Of a stretch of 57,973 bases of DNA, positions 45,064-55,932 are shown one piece after another; the stretch's first letter is position 1; each line of letters begins with the position of its first letter. The notes beneath the pieces were generated by a model. The model ran no database searches, was not told where the DNA came from, and worked only from the letters and a program-made list of their open reading frames with translations. A program made the translations under genes and the position numbers. Source of the DNA: Candidatus Tidjanibacter faecipullorum (lineage in GTDB: Bacteria; Bacteroidota; Bacteroidia; Bacteroidales; Rikenellaceae). Where the stretch lies: assembly GCA_019116245.1 (NCBI GenBank), contig DXCC01000029.1:1-57973 (forward strand). The letters run 5' to 3'.

Positions 45064-46659
45064 TTACCTGTCTGCGGCCGGAGCCAGCAGCCGGTCATAG
45101 GCTGCCGGATCCTCCAGCAACTGCACGGCCCGGTCGTAGACGGGATCGTTGGCGCTGTTGATAATCAGGTAATAGGCCGTCATGCCCCAGATCTTGCGGG
45201 CGATCAGCGCCTTGAGCGAGGCCTGCACGTCGGGCAGCATTTCCAGCCGGTCGCCGGTCTGGTACACGATGCCGCGCTGCCGGCCGAGTTCCTCCAGGAC
45301 CTGGAGCATCTCGGGGGTGACGGTGAAGGAGGCTATGTACTGCTCGACCGTCGGGCAGGCGGCCAGCAGCCGGTCGCGGCCGGTCTCGAGATAGGCGTTG
45401 GTGTATTCGTTGACCACGCCGTTGCGGATCAGTTCGTTCCAGTAGGCATAGTTGCGCGTGGTGTCGAGCGGTACGTTCAGGTCGGGACGGATGCCTCCGC
45501 CGCCGAAGACGGTGCGGCCCGTGTGGAGCGTGCGGTAGGCCGGAGCGTTGGCGTTGAGCGAGTCGGCATAGTGGTCGTCGTAGGTGCGGCGCAGGTGGTC
45601 GAGATAGTAGCCTTCGGCGTCACCGGCCGTGAAGGGGCGCTGGATGACGCGGCCCGAGGGGGTGTGGTAGCGGGCCACCGTGATGCGCACGGCCGAACCG
45701 TCCAGCAGGGGCAACTGGCGTTGCACAAGGCCTTTCCCGTAGCTGGGCTGGCCGAGGATGACACCCCGGTCCCAATCCTGGATGGCGCCGGCCACGATCT
45801 CGCTGCCGGAGGCCGACGAGGCGTCGATCAGAATGACCAGCCGGCCGTCGAAGCCCTCTTTCCGGTGCGACCGGTAGCTGGTGGGGCGGATGTTGCGACC
45901 CTCCGTGGAGACGATCTCGGCTCCGGCGGGGAGGAAGAATTCGCTCAGCTCGATGGCTTGGTCCAGCAGACCGCCGCCGTTGCCGCGCAGGTCGAGGATC
46001 AGTCCGTCCATGGGCGCCAGGGTGCGGAAGGCTTGCCGGAACTCCTGCATGGTGTTGCCGGCGAAGCGGTTCACACGGATGTAGCCGATCCGGGGAGCAG
46101 CCATGTAGGCGGCATCGACCGTGTGGATCGGAATGTCGTCCCGGACGATGCGGAAGAGCAGCAGGTCGGGTTCGCCGCGGCGGGCGACGCCCAGCGAGAT
46201 GGCCGAACCTTTCTTGCCCCGGAGCAGTTGGGGAACATCGGCTCGCGCGATGCCCACGCAGGAGCGGCCGTCCACGGAGACGATGCGGTCTCCCGGCAGG
46301 ATGCCCGCATCCTCGGAGGGGCCGTTCGGAATGGTATTGACCACGAAAATGGTGTCCGCAATGACGTCGAATTCCACGCCGATGCCGCTGAAGCTGCCCT
46401 CGAACGACTCCTTGATGGCCTTCATCTCCTCGGCGGAGGAGTAGGTGGAGTGGGGATCGAGGTCGGCCAGTATGCTGACGATGGCCTTCTCGATCAGCTG
46501 GGCATTGTTGAGCGTGTCGACGTAGAGCGAGTTGAGCGCGTCATAGAACTGTTCGAATTTGACCTTCTGGTAATTGGCTGCGTAGGGAAGATCCTGGGCC
46601 CGGGTGAGGCCGGTCGAGGTCAGCGCGACGAACAACAGCGCAAGGATTGTTTTCTTCAT
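45064..46659 (-). CDS. S41 family C-terminal processing peptidase
   Basis: 531 aa with a signal peptide (residues 1-21, ending TRAQ), so it works in the periplasm. A PDZ domain (~90-175; GIGVEFDV, GPSEDAGILPGDRIVSVDG) precedes the protease domain. The catalytic Ser is in DASSASGSEIVAGA and the Lys in GQPSYGKGLVQ. The C-terminal ~180 residues form a helical extension. It cleaves misfolded or specific periplasmic proteins near their C-termini. It is separated from hisS by a hairpin, so it probably has its own expression. Confidence 0.93.
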   Translation of the reverse strand: MKKTILALLFVALTSTGLTRAQDLPYAANYQKVKFEQFYDALNSLYVDTLNNAQLIEKAIVSILADLDPHSTYSSAEEMKAIKESFEGSFSGIGVEFDVIADTIFVVNTIPNGPSEDAGILPGDRIVSVDGRSCVGIARADVPQLLRGKKGSAISLGVARRGEPDLLLFRIVRDDIPIHTVDAAYMAAPRIGYIRVNRFAGNTMQEFRQAFRTLAPMDGLILDLRGNGGGLLDQAIELSEFFLPAGAEIVSTEGRNIRPTSYRSHRKEGFDGRLVILIDASSASGSEIVAGAIQDWDRGVILGQPSYGKGLVQRQLPLLDGSAVRITVARYHTPSGRVIQRPFTAGDAEGYYLDHLRRTYDDHYADSLNANAPAYRTLHTGRTVFGGGGIRPDLNVPLDTTRNYAYWNELIRNGVVNEYTNAYLETGRDRLLAACPTVEQYIASFTVTPEMLQVLEELGRQRGIVYQTGDRLEMLPDVQASLKALIARKIWGMTAYYLIINSANDPVYDRAVQLLEDPAAYDRLLAPAADR

Positions 46660-46686
46660 CTTCGGATTGAATTGGGGGTAAAACGA

Positions 46687-46730
46687 TCGGCGGCGGGAGA
46701 CGGCGCGGTTGCCGCTCTCCCGCCGCCGGA
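46687..46730 (-). terminator. Terminator after hisS
   Basis: Long GC-rich stem TCGGCGGCGGGAGA...TCTCCCGCCGCCGGA with small bulges; the minus-strand tail contains TTTT. Confidence 0.7.
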
Positions 46731-46746
46731 TGGGGTTTGCAGGGAT

Positions 46747-48138
46747 TTATCGGGTCAGTTCCTCCGCCAGCCGGTCGAACGGCACGGTCTGCTGTTCGCC
46801 GCTGCGCATGTCCTTGACCGTGGCGGAGCGGGAGGCCAGTTCGTTTTCGCCGATCAGCACCACATAGGGAATGTTGCGCCGGTTGGCGTAATCGAGTTGC
46901 TTTTTCATCTTGGCCGCTTCGGGGTAGATCTCCGAGGGGATGTCCGCATCGCGCAGCTGTTGCAGCAGGGGGAGTGCGGCCCGTGCCTCCGCGTCGCCGA
47001 AGTTGGCAAACAGCACCTGCGTCGTGCGGTTGGCTTCCTCGGGGAAGAGGTTGAGCGCCAGCATGACGTCGTAGATGCGGTCGGCGCCGAACGAAATGCC
47101 CACGCCCGACAGACCCGGCGTGCCGAAGATGCCGGTCAGGTCGTCGTACCGGCCGCCACCGCAGATGCTGCCGATGGCGTGATCCCGGGCCTTGACCTCG
47201 AAGATGGCTCCCGTGTAATAGTTCAGACCGCGGGCCAGCGACAGGTCGAGTTCGATGTCGAGGTGTGAACCGGCCGTCTCCACAAGCGAGAGGATCGTTT
47301 CGGTTTCGTCGATGCCGAGCAGGCCCGTCTCCGAACCGGCCAGCAGGTTGCGCATGACGGCCAGCTTCTCGGCATTCGTGCCGCTCAGCTGCAGAATCGG
47401 CCGCAGGCGGGCGATGGCGTCGGCGTCAATGCCCTTGGCGGCCAGCTCTTCCTCCACCTTCTCGAGGCCGATCTTGTCGATCTTGTCGATGGCTACGGTG
47501 ATGTCCATCATCTTGTCGGCGTGGCCGATGGTTTCGGCAATGCCGAAGAGGATCTTGCGGTTGTTGATCTTGAGGGTGACGGCGATGCCCAGATCGCCGA
47601 AGACGCGCTCCACGATCTTCACCAGTTCGCATTCGCACAGCAGGCTCCGTGTGCCGATCACATCCACGTCGCACTGATAAAACTCGCGGTAGCGACCCTT
47701 CTGGGGTCGGTCGGCACGCCAGACGGGCTGTACCTGGTAGCGGCGGAAGGGAAAGACGATTTCGGCCTGGTGCTGCACCACGTAGCGGGCCAGCGGCACG
47801 GTGAGGTCGTAGCGGAGTCCCTTTTCGCAGATGCGGGCGGCCATGCCGTTCACGGAGGCGTCGGCCGCTTCGCCGGCGGAGGCGATGCGGCGGCGGTCGT
47901 CGTCCGAGAAGCCGCGCGTGAAGTCGCCCGAATTGAGAATCTTGAAGAGCAGTTTGTCGCCCTCCTCACCGTATTTGCCCGTCAGCGTGGAGAGGTTCTC
48001 CATGGCGGGCGTCTCGAGCGGGGCGTAGCCGTAGGCGCGGAACGCCCGCTTGATGGTGTCTAACATGTAGGTGCGTCGCGTCATCTCCAGCGGGGAGAAG
48101 TCGCGCGTACCTTTCGGAATGGACGGTTTCTGTGCCAT
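46747..48138 (-). CDS. hisS: Histidyl-tRNA synthetase
   Basis: 463 aa class II synthetase. Motif 1 region [11 protein letters not shown], motif 2 [29 protein letters not shown], the histidine-specific loops [15 protein letters not shown] and [10 protein letters not shown], and motif 3 [14 protein letters not shown]. The C-terminal anticodon domain follows. It starts 16 bp after ettA and is probably co-transcribed with it. Confidence 0.97.
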   Translation of the reverse strand: MAQKPSIPKGTRDFSPLEMTRRTYMLDTIKRAFRAYGYAPLETPAMENLSTLTGKYGEEGDKLLFKILNSGDFTRGFSDDDRRRIASAGEAADASVNGMAARICEKGLRYDLTVPLARYVVQHQAEIVFPFRRYQVQPVWRADRPQKGRYREFYQCDVDVIGTRSLLCECELVKIVERVFGDLGIAVTLKINNRKILFGIAETIGHADKMMDITVAIDKIDKIGLEKVEEELAAKGIDADAIARLRPILQLSGTNAEKLAVMRNLLAGSETGLLGIDETETILSLVETAGSHLDIELDLSLARGLNYYTGAIFEVKARDHAIGSICGGGRYDDLTGIFGTPGLSGVGISFGADRIYDVMLALNLFPEEANRTTQVLFANFGDAEARAALPLLQQLRDADIPSEIYPEAAKMKKQLDYANRRNIPYVVLIGENELASRSATVKDMRSGEQQTVPFDRLAEELTR

Positions 48139-48153
48139 GATCCTAACGTATGG

Positions 48154-49827
<1,674 letters not shown>

Positions 49828-49878
49828 GAGATGTTGTTTGGTTTGCGTTGGTTCGGGCACCCCTGGGGGTGCGGTCTG

Positions 49879-49886
49879 CAAAGATA
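49879..49886 (-). promoter_or_regulatory. Promoter -7 element (TATCTTTG) of ettA-hisS
   Basis: TAnnTTTG match 51 bp upstream of ettA on the minus strand, facing the rubrerythrin promoter. Confidence 0.55.
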
Positions 49887-49988
49887 CTCAAATCGCACCG
49901 ATTATCCGTATAGTTTCGTCGAATGACCCAATAAAAAGATATGATGCAACTTGTGGTCGGAAAATTAGGTGGCGCCGGAGGGAATCGC

Positions 49989-49996
49989 TATCTTTG
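49989..49996 (+). promoter_or_regulatory. Promoter -7 element (TATCTTTG) of rubrerythrin
   Basis: TAnnTTTG match; a transcript starting just after it would have a leader of about 20-30 nt with a purine-rich stretch before the ATG. Confidence 0.55.
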
Positions 49997-50028
49997 TTCC
50001 TGTCGAACTCAAAAAAGAAATGGCTATT

Positions 50029-50604
50029 ATGAAATCGATCAAAGGAACCAAGACCGAGCAGAACCTGCTCAAATCGTTCGCCGGCGAGTCGCAGGCACGT
50101 TCTCGTTATACTTTCTTCGCAAGCGTTGCCAAAAAAGAGGGCTTCGAGCAGATCTCCGCTATCTTCATGGAGACCGCCGAGCAGGAGAAGGAGCACGCCA
50201 AGAGATTCTTCAAATATCTCGAGGGCGGCATGGTGGAGATCACCTCGTCCTATCCGGCCGGTGAGATCGGCACGACGCTCGAGAACCTGAAGGCTGCCGC
50301 TGACGGCGAACTGGAGGAGTGGAGCGAACTTTATCCCGAATTTGCCAAGGTGGCCGAGGAGGAAGGCTTCCCCGCAATCGCCCAGACGTTCCGTGCCGTT
50401 GCCAAGGTAGAGGCAGAGCACGAGAACCGCTACCGTCGCCTGCTCAAACGTGTCGAGGAGGGTTCGGTATTCGAGCGAGAGGAGGAGATCGAGTGGCAGT
50501 GCCGCAACTGCGGTTACGTGCACAAAGGCAAGAGCGCTCCCGCCGCTTGCCCCGCATGCCAGCACCCGCAGGCCTACTTCGAGGAGAAGAAGAACAACTA
50601 TTAG
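50029..50604 (+). CDS. Rubrerythrin
   Basis: 191 aa from ATG 50029 (MKSIKG); an ATG three codons earlier (50020) is equally possible. A ferritin-like four-helix domain holds the diiron site with Glu20 in [25 protein letters not shown], and [10 protein letters not shown]. The C-terminal rubredoxin-type FeS4 site has CRNCGYVH and CPACQHP. It removes hydrogen peroxide in anaerobes and so protects the Fe-S enzymes in this window. Single gene with its own promoter and terminator. Confidence 0.96.
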   Translation: MKSIKGTKTEQNLLKSFAGESQARSRYTFFASVAKKEGFEQISAIFMETAEQEKEHAKRFFKYLEGGMVEITSSYPAGEIGTTLENLKAAADGELEEWSELYPEFAKVAEEEGFPAIAQTFRAVAKVEAEHENRYRRLLKRVEEGSVFEREEEIEWQCRNCGYVHKGKSAPAACPACQHPQAYFEEKKNNY

Positions 50605-50631
50605 GCCGCGCCCATACCGCTGCGTATTCAC

Positions 50632-50669
50632 GGAGGCGATCCACCCTTGCGGGCGGATCGCCTCCTTTT
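50632..50669 (+). terminator. Rho-independent terminator after rubrerythrin
   Basis: 11-bp stem GGAGGCGATCC with GGATCGCCTCC (50655-50665) followed by TTTT. Confidence 0.85.
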
Positions 50670-50766
50670 GTCCCCGGGCGGGGCATGCAGGGCGCCGCGC
50701 TGTACGCAACGGACCGTTCGGCCGCGTTTTTGGCCGGTCGGAATGACGGGGCTTGCGGTTTTTCAC

Positions 50767-50774
50767 TATCTTTG
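50767..50774 (+). promoter_or_regulatory. Promoter -7 element (TATCTTTG) of the cysteine desulfidase gene
   Basis: TAnnTTTG match 21 bp upstream of the ATG at 50796, giving a very short leader. Confidence 0.55.
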
Positions 50775-50795
50775 TGACTGCTAAAAATCTAATGT

Positions 50796-52097
50796 ATGGC
50801 TTGCAATATTTCACCTGCCGAGCGTCAGGCGATCATCGCCCTGATCCATCGCGAGATCGTTCCCGCAATCGGCTGTACCGAACCGATGGCCGTCTCGTTG
50901 TGCGTGGCTCGTGCCGCAGAAACGCTGGGACGGCGTCCCGAACATATCAATGTGTCGCTGAGCGCGAATATTCTCAAGAACGCCATGGGCGTCGGCATTC
51001 CCGGAACGGGTGGCATGATCGGCCTGCCGATCGCCGTTGCGCTGGGTGCGTTGTTCGGCAAGTCGGAGTACGGGCTGGAGGTGTTGCGTGACGTGACGCC
51101 GGCCGATGTGGAAGAGGGCCGTCGCTACATGGATTCGGGTGCCCTGCATATCGGTCTGAAACAGGGCCCCTGCGACATTCTCTACATTGAGGTGGAGGCT
51201 ACGGCCGGCAACGATCGTGCCTTGACGGTCATTGAGGGCAGCCATACGCATTTTACGCGGGTGGAACGCAACGGGGAAGTGTTGCTCGACGCCCATAAGG
51301 GGAGTGGAGCCGCCCAGGGTGCCGACGACGTGAAACTGACGCTGAAGAAGGTCTACGAATTTGCCGACACCGCTCCGCTGGAGGAGATCGACTTCATTCT
51401 CGAAGCCGCCGAGATGAACAAGAAGGCTGCCGAGAAGTCGTTTACCGGCCCCTACGGTCACTCGCTGGGCCGCCTGCTGCGCAAGGATGAGGAGCGTCGC
51501 ATTTTCGGCAACGGCATTCTGTCCGAGATCCTTTCCTACACGTCGGGTGCCTGCGATGCCCGCATGAGCGGTGCCATGATTCCTGTGATGAGCAACTCGG
51601 GCAGCGGCAACCAGGGCGTATCGGCCACGCTGCCGGTTTGGGTCTATGCCGAGGAGACGCACGCTTCGCGCGAGCAGATGATCCGTGCCCTGATGTTGAG
51701 CGGCCTGACGGTAATCTATATCAAGCAGAGCCTCGGCCGTCTGTCGGCCCTGTGCGGTTGCGTGGTGGCATCGACCGGATCGAGCTGCGGCATCACCTAT
51801 CTGATGGGCGGCAAATATACCGAGGTCTCCTATGCCGTGAAGAACATGGTGGCCAACCTGGCCGGTATGTTGTGTGACGGTGCTAAACCGAGCTGCGCGC
51901 TGAAGGTGGCTACGAGTACCTCGACGGCCGTGATGTCGGCCATGCTGGCCATGGAACACCAGTGCGTGACGGCCAACGAGGGTATTGTGGATGACGACGT
52001 GGATCAGTCGATCCTCAATCTGACCCGCATCGGCCGCGAGGGTATGCAGCAGACCGACAAGCTGATCCTCGAGATTATGACGACCAAGAAACATTAG
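50796..52097 (+). CDS. L-cysteine desulfidase family protein (CyuA/UPF0597)
   Basis: 433 aa. Family features: AIGCTEPMAVSL with the conserved Cys27, AMGVGIPGTGGMIG, IPVMSNSGSGNQGVSATLPV, and CGITYLMGG. The fold is related to the alpha part of serine dehydratase and likely carries a 4Fe-4S cluster. It breaks cysteine into pyruvate, ammonia and sulfide; some family members also act on serine. No cysteine transporter is adjacent. A hairpin terminator follows. Confidence 0.9.
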   Translation: MACNISPAERQAIIALIHREIVPAIGCTEPMAVSLCVARAAETLGRRPEHINVSLSANILKNAMGVGIPGTGGMIGLPIAVALGALFGKSEYGLEVLRDVTPADVEEGRRYMDSGALHIGLKQGPCDILYIEVEATAGNDRALTVIEGSHTHFTRVERNGEVLLDAHKGSGAAQGADDVKLTLKKVYEFADTAPLEEIDFILEAAEMNKKAAEKSFTGPYGHSLGRLLRKDEERRIFGNGILSEILSYTSGACDARMSGAMIPVMSNSGSGNQGVSATLPVWVYAEETHASREQMIRALMLSGLTVIYIKQSLGRLSALCGCVVASTGSSCGITYLMGGKYTEVSYAVKNMVANLAGMLCDGAKPSCALKVATSTSTAVMSAMLAMEHQCVTANEGIVDDDVDQSILNLTRIGREGMQQTDKLILEIMTTKKH

Positions 52098-52122
52098 TCC
52101 TTCGGGGACTTTCCCATACGGT

Positions 52123-52160
52123 TGAGCGGATGCGATCGTTTCGCATCCGCTCATTTTGTT
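52123..52160 (+). terminator. Rho-independent terminator after the cysteine desulfidase gene
   Basis: 13-bp stem TGAGCGGATGCGA (52123-52135) with 52141-52153, five-base loop, then TTTTGTT. Confidence 0.88.
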
Positions 52161-52639
52161 ATCGGCCGCCGGATTGAAGGGGGTGTTCGTGCAACGGTAG
52201 CACATGCGACTTCGGTCAAGGCCAGCGAGTCCATCATCTATGGCGATCTGGTCGGGGACGCTTTGGCTGGCTGGTGCGGCAGGCCGCGATCCGGTCCGCG
52301 TGGTGTTCGGGCAGGAGAGAAAGGATGGCCCATTTCCAGTTGTTTTCACCCGACCCAATGAGATCAGCCCGATCCAGCCCGATCCAGCCCGATCCAGCCC
52401 GATCCGACCCGATCCGATCCAACCCGATCCGATCCAACCCGATCCGACCCGATCCAACCTAACCTAACCTAACCTATGCCAGTTTAGTTGGACTGACGGT
52501 TCCGGCTGCTCCGCAAATGGTCAGGCGTACTGCCGCGGCATAGACTCCGTACGGTTGCGGCGCGTGGCGTGAAGAGAAGATGGCATGCGAAGGTGGACGG
52601 GGAACATGGGCCAGGACATTCCCGTGTCGATACAACGCA
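52161..52639. other. Non-coding stretch between convergent genes
   Basis: The whole gap between the stops at 52097 and 52729 is about 630 bp. Apart from the two terminators and the pentamer repeat at 52362-52475 I see no gene. Small open frames exist on both strands but have no start signal, no family resemblance, and run through the repeat. Confidence 0.6.
52362..52475. repeat. Tandem pentanucleotide repeat array
   Basis: From 52371 to 52475 the sequence is 21 pentamers in perfect phase, preceded by an imperfect unit (GATCAGCCC). The order is GATCC-AGCCC three times, GATCC-GACCC, GATCC-GATCC-AACCC twice, GATCC-GACCC, GATCC, then AACCT four times. On the minus strand this places a GG or GGG run every five bases. 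Eleven GATC sites lie within about 95 bp. The array sits between convergent genes and is non-coding as far as can be seen. Confidence 0.9.
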
Positions 52640-52681
52640 AACAGGCCCGGTGGAAAAGGTTGACTTTCCACCGGGCCTGTT
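52640..52681 (-). terminator. Terminator after the nitroimidazole-resistance-type gene
   Basis: Perfect 17-bp stem (52640-52656 with 52665-52681), eight-base loop, T-rich tail on the minus strand. Confidence 0.8.
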
Positions 52682-52728
52682 GTGGTCCGGTTGTCCGAAG
52701 AGAACTTTCGGGGGCGTCTCAGAGGACG

Positions 52729-53229
52729 CTATTTGGTGGCCATCGGGCTGCCGGGCAGGTACTTGCACTTGCCCGACCATCTCTCTACGGTCAGTCGCAG
52801 GATGGCGGTGCGATGGAAGGAGCCCTGGGCGTATTTCATGCCGGTCTCCTGAAATTGCGGGGCATATTTGCCGATGATGAGCGACAGCGCATGCATACGC
52901 TCTTCGTCGTCGGTGACCCGCTCCAGATGTCCCGACAGCAGAATGCTTTCGTATTCCGTTGTAAAGCGTTCCGGACAGGGGGCGGTGCGTCCGACGACAC
53001 AGAACGTTACCTGCGGGTTGCGCTCCAGACGGCGCAGTTTCTCACCCTCCGGCGCGCAGTGAAAATAGCAGACCCCCTCCCGATAGACATAATTGACCGG
53101 GATGCCATAGCCGCCCGTCGTGTCTCCCAGAGCGAGAAAACCGTATTCGCCGTGCTCCAGGATTTCGCGGGCACGGGCTTCGGCCAGCAGACGGTCCTGT
53201 CTGCGGACCTGCGAGTTGTCGTATTGCAT
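52729..53229 (-). CDS. Pyridoxamine 5'-phosphate oxidase family flavoprotein (NimA-like)
   Basis: 166 aa split-barrel FMN-binding protein: EILEHGEYGFLALGDTTGGYGIPVNYVY at the start of the barrel, YFHCAPEGEKLRRLERNPQVTFCVVG in the middle, and TTEYESILLSGHLERV. This is the Pyridox_oxase_2 type, which includes Nim proteins that reduce 5-nitroimidazoles, though most members have unknown substrates. No linked mobile element is seen, so I do not call it a resistance gene. The 270 bp upstream to 53499 hold only the vor terminator and no gene I can support. Confidence 0.85.
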   Translation of the reverse strand: MQYDNSQVRRQDRLLAEARAREILEHGEYGFLALGDTTGGYGIPVNYVYREGVCYFHCAPEGEKLRRLERNPQVTFCVVGRTAPCPERFTTEYESILLSGHLERVTDDEERMHALSLIIGKYAPQFQETGMKYAQGSFHRTAILRLTVERWSGKCKYLPGSPMATK

Positions 53230-53442
53230 GGTTGAAGTGGTTTGTGGAGTGAAATGAAATAGCTAGAGGAACTCTCCGGTCTTGTGGACTGTGTCGAGCC
53301 AGGTCATGCGGCACGCAATCCGGATCGGATGCAGTTGTATTCCGGGTGTGAAGACTCGCGTCCCGGGTGACGTTAGGTGCGCAGGAACAGGTGGCCGGAG
53401 GAGGTATCGTTATCGGCAGGTTGCTCCGATGACAGAATAACA

Positions 53443-53473
53443 AACAGGCACATACGTAAAGTATGTGCCTGTT
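53443..53473 (-). terminator. Terminator after the vor operon
   Basis: Perfect 13-bp stem AACAGGCACATAC (53443-53455) with 53461-53473, GTAAA loop, just downstream of the last vor gene. Confidence 0.8.
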
Positions 53474-53499
53474 GTCCGTGTTGAAGAATCGGAAGGGGA

Positions 53500-54045
53500 T
53501 TAGCGAACCTCCTTGATGATCTCCATGCCGATGCGGATGGCTTCCTCGTTCATGGGGAGCGATTTCCATGCGCGCTCGGGGAGCGATTTCTTCAGACCCT
53601 TGTAAACGTTCTCCAGCGTTACGATCGGGCGAACCTTCAGGTAACCGCCGAGGATCAGCGTGTTGAAGATACGGGAGTTACCACGTTTTGCAGCCTCTTC
53701 GGTAGCATCGATCGTGTAGATCTTGATGTCGGTACGCTGCGGGTGACGGGTAATACCGTTCGTATCGTAGATCAGTACGCCGCCCGGTTTCACCTGGCTC
53801 TCGAACTTGTCCATACTCTGCTGGTTCAGAATGATGGCCGTATCGAACGCGTGAAGGGTAGGCGAGCTGATGCGTTTGTCGCTGATGATTACCGTTACGT
53901 TGGCCGTACCGCCACGCATCTCGGGACCATAGGACGGCAGCCACGAAACCTCGTAGTCCTGCATCACACCCGAATAGGCCAGAATCTTACCGGTGGAGAG
54001 GACGCCCTGTCCGCCGAATCCTGCTATAATCAACTCTTCTTTCAT
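53500..54045 (-). CDS. 2-oxoacid:ferredoxin oxidoreductase, gamma subunit
   Basis: 181 aa from the ATG read at 54045 (MKEELIIAGFGGQGV). Residues 9-16 (GFGGQGVL) form the start of the pyruvate ferredoxin/flavodoxin oxidoreductase gamma fold, with YEVSWLPSYGPEMRGGTANVTV typical for the family. Last of four genes encoding ferredoxin subunit, alpha, beta, gamma. The complex converts 2-oxo acids and CoA to acyl-CoA, CO2 and reduced ferredoxin. Gap to the upstream gene is 23 bp. Confidence 0.92.
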   Translation of the reverse strand: MKEELIIAGFGGQGVLSTGKILAYSGVMQDYEVSWLPSYGPEMRGGTANVTVIISDKRISSPTLHAFDTAIILNQQSMDKFESQVKPGGVLIYDTNGITRHPQRTDIKIYTIDATEEAAKRGNSRIFNTLILGGYLKVRPIVTLENVYKGLKKSLPERAWKSLPMNEEAIRIGMEIIKEVR

Positions 54046-54068
54046 TGTTCTTCTGCGAATTTTGTGAA

Positions 54069-54830
54069 TTAACCTTTGATGTCGCCGAGCGGATAGAACG
54101 GGATACAGTTCTCTTCCATCCATTTGTTAGCGGCAACCGGGGACATCTTCCAACCGCTGTTGCAGGTTGCTACGATCTCAACGAACGAGAGACCTTTGCC
54201 TTCCATGGAGTTCTGGAAAGCCTTCTTGATAGCGTTTTTGGCTTTGCGAACATTGGCAGGTGTGTGTACCGACTGGCGGGTTACATAGCATACGCCGGGC
54301 AGCGGAGCGATCATATCGGCGATCTTGTAGGGGAAGCCGTTGAGCTTCGGATCACGACCGTAAGGAGTCGTAGCCGTCTTCATGCCGATCAGGGTCGTCG
54401 GGGCCATCTGACCGCCGGTCATACCGTAGATCGCGTTGTTGATAAAGATAACGGCGATATTCTCACCACGGTTGCAGGCGTGGATCGTCTCGGCCGTACC
54501 GATGGCGGCAAGGTCACCGTCACCCTGGTAGGTGAAGACCATCTTGTCGGGGTTGGTACGTTTGATACCCGTTGCAACGGCGCAGGCACGACCGTGAGCG
54601 GCCTGCGACCAGTCGATGTGCAGGTAGTTGTATGCGAATACCGAGCAACCTACCGGCGATACGCCGATCGTTTTATCCTGAATGCCGAGTTCCTCGATTA
54701 CTTCTGCTACGAGATTGTGTACCGTACCGTGGCTACATCCCGGGCAGTAGTGCATTACCTTATCCGTGAGGATAGGGGATTTGCGGAATGCAAGGTTTTC
54801 TTCCTTGATTTGTACTTCGAATTCAGCCAT
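54069..54830 (-). CDS. 2-oxoacid:ferredoxin oxidoreductase, beta (TPP-binding) subunit
   Basis: 253 aa. The fold of thiamine-diphosphate enzymes: CPGCSHG (29-35), GDGDLAAIG followed by NNAIYGMTGGQ as the TPP/Mg motif, and PVGCSVFAYNY. The subunit holds the active-site thiamine diphosphate. Its sequence resembles VOR/KOR-type complexes, where PFOR would be one long chain. Second-last gene of the operon, four bases from the alpha gene. Confidence 0.93.
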   Translation of the reverse strand: MAEFEVQIKEENLAFRKSPILTDKVMHYCPGCSHGTVHNLVAEVIEELGIQDKTIGVSPVGCSVFAYNYLHIDWSQAAHGRACAVATGIKRTNPDKMVFTYQGDGDLAAIGTAETIHACNRGENIAVIFINNAIYGMTGGQMAPTTLIGMKTATTPYGRDPKLNGFPYKIADMIAPLPGVCYVTRQSVHTPANVRKAKNAIKKAFQNSMEGKGLSFVEIVATCNSGWKMSPVAANKWMEENCIPFYPLGDIKG

Positions 54831-54834
54831 ATCT

Positions 54835-55929
54835 TTATTTCCTGTTGATTATTTTCGTTAACAATGCCTGATAAACTTCGTCCGGCGAGAATACGGCACC
54901 ACCGCTGCGGCCGAAGTGCTCTACCGGAGCCAGTCCGTTAACAGCCAGACGAACGTCTTCTACCATCTGACCGTGGTTCAACTCGGCGGAGAGGAAACCT
55001 TTCACACCGCGTTCTGCCAGTTCGTGGAGAACTTTGGTCGGGAACGGATAGAGCGTTACGGGACGGATAAGGCCGACTTTATGACCCTCGGCACGGGCCA
55101 TCTCAACCGTCATCGAGCAGATACGCGATGCGGAACCGAATGCAACGATGATGTAATCGGCATCCTCGGTCATGTACTCCTCGTAACGAACCTCGTTCTC
55201 GCGGATACGGGCGTATTTCTCGATCAGTTTCTGGTTGAAGCGCTCTTGAGCGTACGGATCCAGTTCGAGCGACGTGATGATGTGCTCGGGTCTGTCAGCC
55301 GTTTTGCCGGTCAGGGCCCAGTCTTTCTCGGCAGCGAGGATTTCGGCCTCGGTTCTGCGGGGACGCTGGTCGGCGAGAACGACCTTCTCCATCATCTGGC
55401 CGATCACACCGTCGGAGAGAATCATGACAGGGTTGCGATACTTGAAGGCCAGGTCGAATGCGTCGAATACGAAGTCGTGCATGTCCTGTACCGAAGCCGG
55501 AGCCAGTACGATGAAGTGGAAGTCACCGTGTGCACCGCCTTTGGTAGCCTGGAAGTAGTCGCTCTGCGACGGCTGGATCGTACCCAGACCGGGGCCGCCA
55601 CGGGTAACGTTTACAACGACGCAGGGCAGTTCGGCGCCGGCCATGTAGCTGAAGCACTCGCTCATGAGGCTGACACCCGGGCTCGACGACGAAGTCATGA
55701 CACGTTTACCTGTTCCGGCTGCGCCGTACACCATGTTGATGGCAGCAATTTCGCTTTCTGCCTGAAGAACGACCATTCCGGTAGTTTCCCACGGTTTGAG
55801 TTCCATGAGAGTTTCCATTACCTCCGACTGGGGGGTGATAGGATAGCCGAAATAACCGTCGGCACCGCAACGGATGGCCGCCTCAGCGAGCACCTCGTTG
55901 CCTTTCATCAATCTTACCTCTTTCTTCAT
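54835..55929 (-). CDS. vorB: 2-oxoacid:ferredoxin oxidoreductase, alpha subunit (VorB type)
   Basis: 364 aa. N-terminal pyrimidine-binding domain with ADGYFGYPITPQSEVMETL, AESEIAAINMVYGAAGTGKRVMTSSSSPG, GGPGLGTIQPSQSDY; C-terminal domain with IIVAFGSASRIC and VGLIRPVTLYPFP. VorB is the usual name in Bacteroides for this subunit and the branched-chain 2-oxo acid (3-methyl-2-oxobutanoate) is the suggested substrate, but 2-oxoglutarate cannot be excluded. Gaps to both neighbours are under 5 bp. Confidence 0.9.
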   Translation of the reverse strand: MKKEVRLMKGNEVLAEAAIRCGADGYFGYPITPQSEVMETLMELKPWETTGMVVLQAESEIAAINMVYGAAGTGKRVMTSSSSPGVSLMSECFSYMAGAELPCVVVNVTRGGPGLGTIQPSQSDYFQATKGGAHGDFHFIVLAPASVQDMHDFVFDAFDLAFKYRNPVMILSDGVIGQMMEKVVLADQRPRRTEAEILAAEKDWALTGKTADRPEHIITSLELDPYAQERFNQKLIEKYARIRENEVRYEEYMTEDADYIIVAFGSASRICSMTVEMARAEGHKVGLIRPVTLYPFPTKVLHELAERGVKGFLSAELNHGQMVEDVRLAVNGLAPVEHFGRSGGAVFSPDEVYQALLTKIINRK

Positions 55930-55932
55930 AGC

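Noticed and set aside
52204-52467. Pro/Asp/Ile repeat protein encoded by the pentamer array
   Set aside because: The repeat gives open frames on both strands by its composition alone; no ribosome-binding site, start context or conserved flank.
52729-53229. Mobile nitroimidazole resistance gene
   Set aside because: The protein family is broad and chromosomal here, with no insertion sequence upstream to drive it.
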